Positions 1-6,516 of a stretch of 44,119 nucleotides of DNA are shown one piece after another. Position 1 is the stretch's first letter, and every line of letters starts with the position of its first letter. Position numbers and translations under genes: made by a program. The notes beneath the pieces are model-generated. The model did not search any database, was not told where the DNA came from, and worked only from the letters and a program-made list of their open reading frames with translations. Source of the stretch: CG1-02-35-72 sp045046885 (lineage in GTDB: Bacteria > Bacteroidota > Bacteroidia > Flavobacteriales > Flavobacteriaceae); contig JASFYX010000034.1 of assembly GCA_045046885.1 (NCBI GenBank), forward strand, positions 1 to 44,119, in the 5' to 3' direction.

Positions 1-82
1 CTCTTCCCATCCCGAACAGAGAAGTTAAGCCTACCAGCGCAGATGGTACTGCCATTCCAGGTGGGAGAGTATGTCATCGCCT
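1..82 (+). rRNA. rrf: 5S ribosomal RNA, 3' part (cut by window start)
   Basis: The first bases carry the conserved 5S core: a CCCATCCCGAACAGAGAAG-like loop B/helix III segment, then AAGCC, the GATGGTACTGCC region and GGTGGGAGAGTA. About the first 30 nt of the gene lie outside the window. The 3' end is set just before the terminator hairpin, to within a few bases. It marks the end of an rRNA operon whose 16S and 23S genes should lie upstream. Confidence 0.93.
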
Positions 83-90
83 TTCTTTTT

Positions 91-126
91 AAAATCCTCA
101 TATCTTTGATGTGAGGATTTTTTTAT
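91..126 (+). terminator. Intrinsic terminator of the rRNA operon
   Basis: Ten bases at 91-100 (AAAATCCTCA) pair perfectly with 112-121, leaving an 11-nt loop, and a T-run continues to 125. It lies about 10 nt after the 5S 3' end, which is the expected place for the rrn terminator. Confidence 0.85.
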
Positions 127-202
127 GCAGAATATTTACCTTTTTTATAATATTTACTGTATTAATCGTTAGTATTTTAGATAAAATCAACTTATTTTGC
201 AG

Positions 203-1231
203 ATGCAAATGAATATTAGAGTCCTTTTACTTAGTATCTTATTTTCTACACAGTTATTCGCTCAAGTAGGTGGCGAAAAGGTGTTTAATTTTCTAAATGT
301 TTCTACATCTGCGCGCCAATCTGCTTTAGGAGGTAAAGTTTTAGTTTTAGAAGATGTTAATCAAGCATTGTGGAATCCTTCAATGATTAGTAAAAAAATG
401 GACAATCAGTTTGCTGTTAATTATAAGAGTTTTTTAGCAGAAGTTAGTTATGGCTCAATATCTTATGCTAGTTTTGTAAGTAGGAGATTTGGTACAATTC
501 AAGGAGGTATTTCTTATGTCAATTACGGAAAACTTATAGCAGCAGATGAACAAGGTAATGAAACGGGGACTTTTAGAGCCCGAGATATAGCTATTTCTGT
601 TGGGTATAATTATAATATACCTAGAACCTATTTATATTTTGGCACTAATTTTAAACTGATAAGTTCTGTAATAGATAATTTTACGTCTAACGGATTGGCA
701 TTTGATTTTGCACTGAGCTATTTAGATGATAAGCGTCCTTATAAAGTCACTTTGGTTGCTAGAAATATAGGTTATCAGGTAAATACTTTTAACAGCACAA
801 GAGAATCTCTACCATTTGAAGTGATGTTAGGAGGTAGTTATAAAGTAGAAAACGTCCCTTTACGATGGTATTTTACTTTAGATAATTTGCAACAATGGCA
901 GGTTTCGGCAGAAAACCCATCAGACACACAGGTAAGTATTGATGGTTCTGTCTCAAATAATTCAATTAAAGGTTTGAGTAATGCCTTTCGGCATGCTATT
1001 ATTGGCGCTGAATTTTTCCCAGATATGGATTTTAATATCCGTCTGGGCTATAATTTTAGACGCGCACGTGAATTGCGTTTAACAACATCGCGTACATTTA
1101 GTGGCCTCACAGCCGGATTTGGTATTAAAATGAGGCGCATGCATTTTAATTATGCTTTTTCTAAATTCCATCCAGCAAGTAATACAAGTACATTTAGTTT
1201 GATTTTTGATTTGCGAAAACCCGAATTTTAA
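203..1231 (+). CDS. porQ: Type IX secretion system protein PorQ
   Basis: PorQ is an outer-membrane beta-barrel component of the type IX secretion attachment complex (with PorU, PorV and PorZ) that anchors CTD-bearing cargo at the surface of Bacteroidota. The protein has an SPI-type signal peptide ending in LFAQ. The mature start, VGGEKVFNFLNVSTSARQSALGG, is the family hallmark shared with PorV-like barrels, and alternating hydrophobic strands run to the C terminus. Length of about 342 aa is usual. An in-frame TTG lies at 197; ATG 203 is used here and ATG 209 is equally possible. The neighbouring cmk, 8 bp downstream, is the conserved partner in flavobacteria. I saw no protein in this window ending in an obvious T9SS sorting domain. 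Confidence 0.9.
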   Translation: MQMNIRVLLLSILFSTQLFAQVGGEKVFNFLNVSTSARQSALGGKVLVLEDVNQALWNPSMISKKMDNQFAVNYKSFLAEVSYGSISYASFVSRRFGTIQGGISYVNYGKLIAADEQGNETGTFRARDIAISVGYNYNIPRTYLYFGTNFKLISSVIDNFTSNGLAFDFALSYLDDKRPYKVTLVARNIGYQVNTFNSTRESLPFEVMLGGSYKVENVPLRWYFTLDNLQQWQVSAENPSDTQVSIDGSVSNNSIKGLSNAFRHAIIGAEFFPDMDFNIRLGYNFRRARELRLTTSRTFSGLTAGFGIKMRRMHFNYAFSKFHPASNTSTFSLIFDLRKPEF

Positions 1232-1239
1232 TTTTAAAA

Positions 1240-1929
1240 ATGGATAAAATAAACATCGCCATTGACGGCTATTCTTCTACAGGTAAAAGTACAATTGCCA
1301 AACAATTGGCGTCAACATTAGGTTATATCTATGTTGATACTGGTGCTATGTATCGTGCTGTTACACTTTACGCCATGCAAAATGGTTTAATTTCAGATAC
1401 TTTTTTAGATAAATCGGCTCTTATAAAATCACTTGACAAAGTGCATCTTTCATTTAAGTTCAATCCAGTATTAGGTTTTGCAGAAATGTATTTAAATGGG
1501 AAAAATGTAGAAAAAGAAATCCGCAGACTTGACGTTTCTAATTTTGTCAGTAAAATAGCTGAAATACCTGAAGTCCGTTCAAAATTGGTAGAACAGCAAC
1601 AAGAAATGGGCACAAATAAAGGAGTGGTTATGGATGGTAGAGATATTGGAACTGTTGTTTTTCCTCATGCTGAACTTAAGATATTTATGACGGCTTCAAG
1701 TGATATTCGCGCCAAGCGTCGTTATGATGAGTTAGTTTTAAAAGAAGAAAAAGTGTCTTTTGATGACGTAAAACAAAATATAGAACTGCGTGATAAAATT
1801 GATACTACAAGAGCAGATTCACCTCTTGTTCAAGCTAAAGATGCCATACTCTTAGATAACAGTAATTTCACTAAAAAAGAACAATTCGATAAGCTATTGA
1901 CTTTGGTAAAGACAAAATTATCATCATAA
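1240..1929 (+). CDS. cmk: (d)CMP kinase (cytidylate kinase)
   Basis: The enzyme phosphorylates CMP and dCMP to the diphosphates with ATP, in the cytoplasm. At 229 aa it has the normal bacterial length. The P-loop GYSSTGKST is at residues 10-18, followed by the YVDTGAMYRAVT segment of the NMP site. DGRDIGTVVFP and the R-rich lid segment (SSDIRAKRRYDEL) are also present. It begins 8 bp after porQ and ends at a strong hairpin terminator, so porQ and cmk probably form a two-gene transcription unit. Confidence 0.97.
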   Translation: MDKINIAIDGYSSTGKSTIAKQLASTLGYIYVDTGAMYRAVTLYAMQNGLISDTFLDKSALIKSLDKVHLSFKFNPVLGFAEMYLNGKNVEKEIRRLDVSNFVSKIAEIPEVRSKLVEQQQEMGTNKGVVMDGRDIGTVVFPHAELKIFMTASSDIRAKRRYDELVLKEEKVSFDDVKQNIELRDKIDTTRADSPLVQAKDAILLDNSNFTKKEQFDKLLTLVKTKLSS

Positions 1930-1956
1930 AAAAAAGCACCTTTGGCGCTTTTTTTT
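1928..1956. terminator. Bidirectional terminator between cmk and the convergent small gene
   Basis: A-run plus AGCACC on the left pairs with GGCGCT plus a T-run on the right around a TTT loop, with one A/C mismatch. Because both flanks are homopolymeric, it can terminate cmk (+) and the convergent gene at 1955-2359 (-). It overlaps the stop codons of both genes. Confidence 0.8.
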
Positions 1957-2359
1957 ATTGATATTTTTTGTAAAGTTCGCTAATCTGTGTCAAGTATTTG
2001 CGTTTACTAATTCCCCATTGTCTAATAAAACTATTAGTAATACCACTATAACTTTGTTTTTTGACACTTAAATCTTTAATAACTTCCTTTATTTGGTCTC
2101 CAGAAAATTTGTCTCTAAAGTGTGTAATAGCTTCGTTTAATGTGCGTTGCTTAGTATCGGCTATAGCTTTTTGTAGTGCAGGATTGCTTTTTTTACTTTG
2201 TGGCATTTTAGCTAATAAGTCTGAAGCAATATTATTTAAAGACTCTTCGCCTTTGTAAAGCGCAATTGCTTTTTTAACATTAGTTGTGTAGGTATCTTCT
2301 ACTTGAGCAAAAGAACTTACAGAAAAAAGTAGGGTTAAAACAAAGAGGTATTTTTTCAT
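1955..2359 (-). CDS. Small secreted protein, function unknown
   Basis: The 134-aa product starts with a clear SPI signal peptide (MKKYLFVLTLLFSVSSFAQ). The mature part is about 115 residues, strongly charged and predicted helical (KKAIALYKGEESLNNIASDLL, HFRDKFSGDQIKEVIKDLS). The second stretch faintly resembles DUF2059-type helical proteins, but not enough for an assignment. There are no cysteines and no catalytic motif. It is probably periplasmic and is transcribed alone toward the terminator shared with cmk. Confidence 0.75.
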   Translation of the reverse strand: MKKYLFVLTLLFSVSSFAQVEDTYTTNVKKAIALYKGEESLNNIASDLLAKMPQSKKSNPALQKAIADTKQRTLNEAITHFRDKFSGDQIKEVIKDLSVKKQSYSGITNSFIRQWGISKRKYLTQISELYKKYQ

Positions 2360-2416
2360 AATCAGTTTAAATTTAAAAGTATCGCAAGATACAAAATAGG
2401 TTCAAAATTAAAAATA

Positions 2417-3049
2417 TTAAGGGATGTTTAAAAATTTATGTGTTTGTAATGATATTTTCCACTTAGGATTTTTCATTACATAGTCAATAATTTTATTGTT
2501 AAATTCTTTTCGTTTACTCCACTCGGGTTGTAGAAAAAGTTCACAATTATCAGATACTTTTGAGGCTTGTTCTTCTGCAAATTTGAAGTCATGATTATTA
2601 GAAATGATTATTTTTAACTCGTGTGCTTTTTTATAGATATCCTTTAATGGTAATTTGTTTTTTTTAGGTGATAAGCAAATCCAATGCCAATCACCTGATA
2701 GCGGATAAGCGCCAGAAGTTTCAATATGCGTTTTTATATGCGCTTTTTTAAGTTCCTTTGTAAGATAATCCATATTCCAAATAAGTGGTTCACCTCCAGT
2801 TATCACAACAGTATCGCTATATTTTTTAGCATTCTCAATAATTGTATCAGTAGCCGTTAAAGGATGTAATTTAGCGTCCCAACTCTCTTTAACATCGCAC
2901 CAATGACAACCCACATCACAACCACCAATGCGAATAAAGTAAGCTGCTTTTCCGGTATAAAAGCCTTCACCTTGAATGGTATAAAATTCTTCCATTAAAG
3001 GGAGGAGTTCTCCTTTTTTAACCTTAGTCTCTTTTTTAATTTCTTGCAT
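2417..3049 (-). CDS. queE: 7-carboxy-7-deazaguanine synthase QueE
   Basis: QueE is a radical-SAM enzyme that converts 6-carboxytetrahydropterin to 7-carboxy-7-deazaguanine in the queuosine/preQ0 pathway. The N-terminal EEFYTIQGEGFYTGKAAYFIRIGGC is diagnostic for the family. The [4Fe-4S] cysteines are C44, C48 and C51 (CDVGCHWC), followed by the VITGGEPL SAM-binding motif. The length of 210 aa is typical. No other queuosine genes are in the window. The start codon lies only 5 nt after a -7 box, so the message may be nearly leaderless. Confidence 0.95.
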   Translation of the reverse strand: MQEIKKETKVKKGELLPLMEEFYTIQGEGFYTGKAAYFIRIGGCDVGCHWCDVKESWDAKLHPLTATDTIIENAKKYSDTVVITGGEPLIWNMDYLTKELKKAHIKTHIETSGAYPLSGDWHWICLSPKKNKLPLKDIYKKAHELKIIISNNHDFKFAEEQASKVSDNCELFLQPEWSKRKEFNNKIIDYVMKNPKWKISLQTHKFLNIP

Positions 3050-3054
3050 GGCTG

Positions 3055-3062
3055 CAAAGATA
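3055..3062 (-). promoter_or_regulatory. -7 promoter box of queE
   Basis: On the minus strand this reads TATCTTTG, a perfect TAnnTTTG box of the Bacteroidota primary sigma factor. It ends 5 nt before the queE ATG. No TTTG box lies 19 bp upstream. Confidence 0.55.
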
Positions 3063-3081
3063 CTTACTTCGTTTAATTCTT

Positions 3082-3112
3082 TTTGATTTAAACGTGTAAA
3101 AGCTTACTTTTG
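3082..3112 (+). promoter_or_regulatory. Bacteroidota housekeeping promoter for the 3138-5230 operon
   Basis: TTTG at 3082-3085 and TACTTTTG at 3105-3112 are separated by exactly 19 bp, matching the TTTG-N19-TAnnTTTG consensus. The box lies 25 nt before the ATG at 3138, so the 5' leader is about 20 nt. It is divergent from, and interleaved with, the queE promoter region. Confidence 0.8.
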
Positions 3113-3137
3113 ACTCAATATCATTTTATCTATTCCT

Positions 3138-3683
3138 ATGAAAAAGCTTTTAATTCTATGTTTGGTTGCTGTCATTCTTATCCAATGTAATTCAGATCAA
3201 CCCCATCTATTACAAAAAAATCAAGTGGGTTTAATTACAGCCACTACTAAAGTGTCTGATTTAGATCTCATTTTTAAAAATGATTCTTTGGTTAAACCTA
3301 ACTATAAAAAAAACCAACCAAAATTTGTAGACGATGATTATGAGGTTTATGCTAAGGATGGTTCACATCTTTTAACTATAAATGTTGAAAATACAAGCGA
3401 TTCTACTTCTGTAATTCAAAGTGTTCAAGTATTTGATGCCATTTATAAAACCAAAAGCGGCGTTTCACTTTCGTCATTTTACAAAGCTTTAGCTGATAAT
3501 TACGAGATAGATAAAATTGAATCTACTTTTTCTTCGGCTTCAGTTTTTGTAAAGGATTTAAACGCGTCGTTTACAATTCCTAATAAAGAATTGGGGTTGC
3601 CAGAATTTAGTTCACGGAAAGCGACTTTAGATCAAATTCCCGATAACGCTAAGTTTAAATACATAACTTTTTGGATGAACTAA
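3138..3683 (+). CDS. Lipoprotein, function unknown
   Basis: The 181-aa product begins with an SPII signal (VILIQC, lipobox Cys17) and is likely anchored in the envelope. The mature domain (roughly 30-181) alternates short strands and ends in a YITFWMN motif. It has no cysteines after the lipobox and no recognised catalytic residues. It is the first gene of a four-gene run (gaps of 3, 4 and 16 bp) that continues with a PPOX-like protein, a membrane protein and a cupin. The consensus promoter directly upstream probably drives the whole run. I do not recognise the family. Confidence 0.8.
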   Translation: MKKLLILCLVAVILIQCNSDQPHLLQKNQVGLITATTKVSDLDLIFKNDSLVKPNYKKNQPKFVDDDYEVYAKDGSHLLTINVENTSDSTSVIQSVQVFDAIYKTKSGVSLSSFYKALADNYEIDKIESTFSSASVFVKDLNASFTIPNKELGLPEFSSRKATLDQIPDNAKFKYITFWMN

Positions 3684-3686
3684 CTT

Positions 3687-4331
3687 ATGAAACCTACCAA
3701 AAAGACCAAAGTCAAACGCATTCCTAAACGTGGTTTTTACGACAAAGAAACCGTTTACCGTCTTTTAGATGCCGATTTTGTATGCCAGTTAGGTTTTGTT
3801 TATGAGGATTATCCTGTAGTTATTCCTACAATTTATGGCCGTAAGGATGAGTGTCTTTATGTACATGGCGCTGCCGTTAGCCGGATGTTGGTCAGTATTG
3901 CTAAAGGGACTCCCATTTCGTTAAATGTCACCCAAACTAAGGCGTTGGTTTTGGCACGTTCTGCTTTTCACCATTCGTTAAATTACGAATCGGTTACGGT
4001 TTTCGGTCAAGCCGAATTGGTGACTGATACCGATGAAAAATTACAGGCCCTGAAAATTATTACTGAACAAATAATTAAAGGACGTTGGGAGGAAGTGCTT
4101 CAACCTAATGACAAAGAATTAAACGTTACATCGATCTTAAAAATAAAAATAACCGAAGCTTCTGCTAAAATTAGGACAGGGCCTCCAAGTGATGATAAAG
4201 CCGATTGCGATTTACCTATTTGGGCGGGAATCGTACCAATTGAAAAAGTCTATGGAAAGCCCATAGCAGACACTTTATTAAAAGATAATATTCCTATTTC
4301 GGATAGTATATTAAATCTCATAAATAGATAA
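3687..4331 (+). CDS. Pyridoxamine 5'-phosphate oxidase-like flavin-nucleotide-binding protein
   Basis: The 214-aa product matches the NimA/PPOX-like split-barrel family, which binds FMN or related cofactors. It shows the N-terminal helix KETVYRLLDADFVCQLGFV, strands VVIPTIYGRKDECLYVHGAAVSRM, the SLNVTQTKALVLARSAFHHSLNYESVTVFGQA core, and the C-terminal KTGPPSD/W-x-G-I-V-P segment (seen here as RTGPPSDD and WAGIVPI). The substrate is unknown. It lies 3 bp after the lipoprotein gene and 4 bp before a membrane protein gene, inside the same presumed operon. Confidence 0.85.
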   Translation: MKPTKKTKVKRIPKRGFYDKETVYRLLDADFVCQLGFVYEDYPVVIPTIYGRKDECLYVHGAAVSRMLVSIAKGTPISLNVTQTKALVLARSAFHHSLNYESVTVFGQAELVTDTDEKLQALKIITEQIIKGRWEEVLQPNDKELNVTSILKIKITEASAKIRTGPPSDDKADCDLPIWAGIVPIEKVYGKPIADTLLKDNIPISDSILNLINR

Positions 4332-4335
4332 TTGT

Positions 4336-4842
4336 ATGACAAAAAAAGATTTTTTTATACTAATAATCAAACTGTTTGGACTGTTTTCTTTGGTTTCTAT
4401 TTTGTTTTCGGTTTTACCTAAATATATCCCCTATTTTTTTGTAGAAATTGATATAATCTCAATTATATGGATAGTGGCTATTATAGGTTTTTCAATAGGC
4501 TTGTTTTTAGTACTTGTTTTTAATTCAGAAAAGCTTGTCAGGTTACTAAAATTAGAGAAAGGATTTGATGATGATAGAATTGATTTGGGAAATCTAAATG
4601 TTTCTGATGTTATCAAGATTGGTACATTTATTATCGGTGGATTGTTATTAATCGATAATATTCCAATATTCCTATATCATGCTTTTTTTGCATTTAAAAG
4701 TGAAATTATTGGAATGAGATATATGTCTCAAGATAAATTTAATTGGGTAGTTAGCCTAATGAATTTGATAATTGGCTATCTACTTTTAACTAATTATGAT
4801 TATGTAGCCAGATTTTTCAAGAGCAAAAAAAAGAAATTGTAA
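4336..4842 (+). CDS. Integral membrane protein, function unknown
   Basis: The 168-aa protein has four hydrophobic segments (about residues 8-28, 40-64, 92-114 and 136-153) and a lysine-rich C-terminal tail, so it is probably an inner-membrane protein with a cytoplasmic tail. No family motif is visible. It starts 4 bp after the PPOX-like gene and is probably co-transcribed with it. Confidence 0.8.
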   Translation: MTKKDFFILIIKLFGLFSLVSILFSVLPKYIPYFFVEIDIISIIWIVAIIGFSIGLFLVLVFNSEKLVRLLKLEKGFDDDRIDLGNLNVSDVIKIGTFIIGGLLLIDNIPIFLYHAFFAFKSEIIGMRYMSQDKFNWVVSLMNLIIGYLLLTNYDYVARFFKSKKKKL

Positions 4843-4858
4843 TTAAACACCTACTATT

Positions 4859-5230
4859 ATGGCTAATTATACCAAACAAACAAAACCCTTTATTGTACCT
4901 ACAACTGACGGCAAACACATAGCCGAACATTTTGGTTTGGCTACTGATGGCGATGCCACTATAAGTGTAGCTCATATGAAAGCGCCTGCGGGATGGAGTG
5001 AACCTTTTCAGACACCCGAATTTGACGAGTACACCTTGATTTTTAAAGGTAAAAAACAGTTTATTATAGATGGTAAAACCATTGTTCTCAGTGCCGGCGA
5101 ATCAATTAAAATTAATAAAGGGACACGTGTGCAATATGCCAATCCATTTGACGAGACTGTTGAATATGTGTCGGTTTGTACACCCGCTTTTTCACCCGAT
5201 TTGGTAAATAGAGAGGATGCTAAAATTTAG
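4859..5230 (+). CDS. Cupin-domain protein
   Basis: The 123-aa single-domain protein carries a cupin barrel: a GWSEPFQTPEFDEYTLIFKGKKQFIIDG first motif and a VLSAGESIKINKGTRVQYANP second motif. The usual metal-binding histidines of motif 1 are only partly kept (Glu/Asp/Tyr where HxH is common), so metal binding is uncertain. The C-terminal CTPAFSPD is common in small cupins of this type. It is the last gene of the 3138-5230 run. Confidence 0.85.
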   Translation: MANYTKQTKPFIVPTTDGKHIAEHFGLATDGDATISVAHMKAPAGWSEPFQTPEFDEYTLIFKGKKQFIIDGKTIVLSAGESIKINKGTRVQYANPFDETVEYVSVCTPAFSPDLVNREDAKI

Positions 5231-5238
5231 CTAAATAG

Positions 5239-5323
5239 GTCTTAACGAATCCCAATTTATAGGGACGTGGTTATCTCTTAAACAAACACGTCTTAACGAA
5301 CTTTGCATAGCAAAGTGTGGTTA
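5239..5323. repeat. Two copies of a structured repeat with conserved frame and variable inner stem
   Basis: Copy 1 (5239-5277) and copy 2 (5290-5326) both read GTCTTAACGAA, then a hairpin, then GTGGTTATC. In both, TAAC pairs with GTTA as an outer stem and GAA faces (C/T)GTG as an internal loop. The inner stems differ but remain paired: TCCC/GGGA in copy 1 (5250-5253 with 5262-5265) and CTTTGC/GCAAAG in copy 2 (5301-5306 with 5310-5315). The copies are 51 bp apart, between the cupin gene and folD. Confidence 0.75.
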
Positions 5324-5403
5324 TCCCATGAACATTGTTACAAGCTTCTTGAGATTGCCACAGTTTTAAAAAAAAAACTTCGCAAAGACGTAAGGAGCAA
5401 AGA

Positions 5404-5480
5404 GTCAGGGCTTCACTCAAAGTGAAGCCCTGACTTGTTTCGTTTTTATTGATACGATGACTCAAAGTCATCGTATCAAT
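5404..5480. repeat. Two adjacent long perfect hairpins sharing the apex ACTCAAAGT
   Basis: Hairpin 1 pairs 5404-5417 with 5421-5434 (14 bp, no mismatch). Hairpin 2 pairs 5448-5462 with 5466-5480 (15 bp, no mismatch). Both close on the same nine bases ACT-CAA-AGT, a 3-bp stem top and CAA triloop, although the rest of the two stems is unrelated. Hairpin 1 is followed by a T-rich stretch and may also terminate the plus-strand cupin operon. The rest of the 272-bp gap between cupin and folD (5324-5403) shows no gene; it contains an A-run and a GCAAAG-rich stretch. Confidence 0.8.
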
Positions 5481-5502
5481 TTATTAGAGTGGCAGTATGA
5501 TT

Positions 5503-6381
5503 TTAGTGTAATTTCCGCTCACAAGCCAAAAGTGTATTCTTTAACAACATCGCAATGGTCATAGGGCCCACGCCACCCGGTACGGGTGTAATAAATGACG
5601 CTTTTTTACTCACACTTTCAAAATGAACATCGCCTACTAAACGGTAACCGCGTTTTTTGGTGGCATCTGGTACACGCGTAATCCCCACGTCAATTATGGT
5701 AACACTGTCTTTAACCATATCACCCGTTAAAAATTCGGGTTTACCCAAAGCAGCGACAATTATATCGGCGTCAAGCGTAAAATCTGTAATGTTTTTTGTC
5801 CGACTGTGCACCACAGTTACCGTTGCATTACCGGCCGGGCGTTTCTGACTCATCAAAATACTCATCGGACGACCCACAATATGGCTGCGACCGATAACCA
5901 CTACGTGTTTACCCGATGTAGGGACTTTGTAACGCTCTAAAAGTTCCATGATACCGAAAGGTGTAGCGGGTAAAAAAGTAGGTAAATCAAGTGTCATTTT
6001 ACCGACGTTTACCGGATGAAACCCATCGACATCTTTATTGGGATTGACCGCCATTAATACTTTTTGCTCATCAATGTGCTTAGGCAAAGGTAACTGCACG
6101 ATAAACCCATCGATATCGCTGTCCTTGTTTAGAATGTCTATTTCGTGAAGCAATTGTTCTTCGGTGGTTTCTTCGGGTAAATCGATTAAAGTCGAATTAA
6201 AGCCCACACGTTCGCAAGCCTTTACTTTGCTGTTAACGTAGGTCATACTAGCGCCATCAGTCCCCACTAAAATAGCGGCTAAATGAGGCATTTTTTTACC
6301 TTCGGATTTTAATTGTTTTACAGCTAATGCTATTTCGTCTTTTAAATCGGAGGATGTTTTTTTCCCGTCTAGAATTATCAT
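5503..6381 (-). CDS. folD: Bifunctional methylenetetrahydrofolate dehydrogenase / methenyltetrahydrofolate cyclohydrolase FolD
   Basis: FolD interconverts 5,10-methylene-THF and 10-formyl-THF (NADP-dependent dehydrogenase plus cyclohydrolase) for purine and formyl-Met synthesis. The 292-aa length is normal. Visible signatures are the catalytic lysine region TYVNSKVKACERVGF, IVQLPLPKHI, PNKDVDGFHPVN, the nucleotide-binding VIGRSHIVGRPM and the C-terminal TPVPGGVGPMTIAMLLKNT. Start ATG 6381 gives the expected MIILDGK. Upstream, a long inverted repeat separates it from ffh, so promoter elements are obscured. Confidence 0.97.
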   Translation of the reverse strand: MIILDGKKTSSDLKDEIALAVKQLKSEGKKMPHLAAILVGTDGASMTYVNSKVKACERVGFNSTLIDLPEETTEEQLLHEIDILNKDSDIDGFIVQLPLPKHIDEQKVLMAVNPNKDVDGFHPVNVGKMTLDLPTFLPATPFGIMELLERYKVPTSGKHVVVIGRSHIVGRPMSILMSQKRPAGNATVTVVHSRTKNITDFTLDADIIVAALGKPEFLTGDMVKDSVTIIDVGITRVPDATKKRGYRLVGDVHFESVSKKASFITPVPGGVGPMTIAMLLKNTLLACERKLH

Positions 6382-6399
6382 AGTTATTAGTTTGTCTGG

Positions 6400-6457
6400 T
6401 CGAGCGCAGTCGAGACCTTATTTTACATTGTTATAAAGACCTCTCGACTGCGCTCGA
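6400..6457. repeat. 16-bp perfect inverted repeat between ffh and folD
   Basis: The arm at 6400-6415 (TCGAGCGCAGTCGAGA) is exactly complementary to 6442-6457, around a 26-nt AT-rich loop. GTC at 6394-6396 and GAC at 6461-6463 could extend it beyond a 3-nt mismatch. The GC-rich arms stand out in an AT-rich genome and look like a dispersed repetitive extragenic element rather than a terminator, as no T-run follows. Confidence 0.75.
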
Positions 6458-6483
6458 GGTGACTTTTTATTTTTAAAAATATA

Positions 6484-6515
6484 TACTGCACACTGCTACT
6501 GAACACTGCCAACTA
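6484..6515. repeat. Degenerate short repeats (ACTGC/AACTG type) before ffh stop
   Basis: The stretch consists of imperfect iterations of CACTGC/ACTGAACACTGCC-like units directly abutting the 3' end of ffh. No stem structure or open frame is apparent. It may be a decayed tandem repeat. Confidence 0.4.
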
Positions 6516-6516
6516 A

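Noticed and set aside
197..202. TTG as the start of porQ
   Set aside because: ATG codons follow at 203 and 209 and give a normal signal peptide. TTG would add only two polar residues.
5271..5471. 66-codon open frame on the minus strand in the repeat region between cupin and folD
   Set aside because: It is made of the structured repeats and hairpins themselves, has no promoter or homology signal, and its sequence follows the palindromes.
5239..5480. CRISPR array
   Set aside because: There are only two copies of each repeat, the spacing is irregular, the variable parts are self-complementary hairpins, and no cas genes are present.
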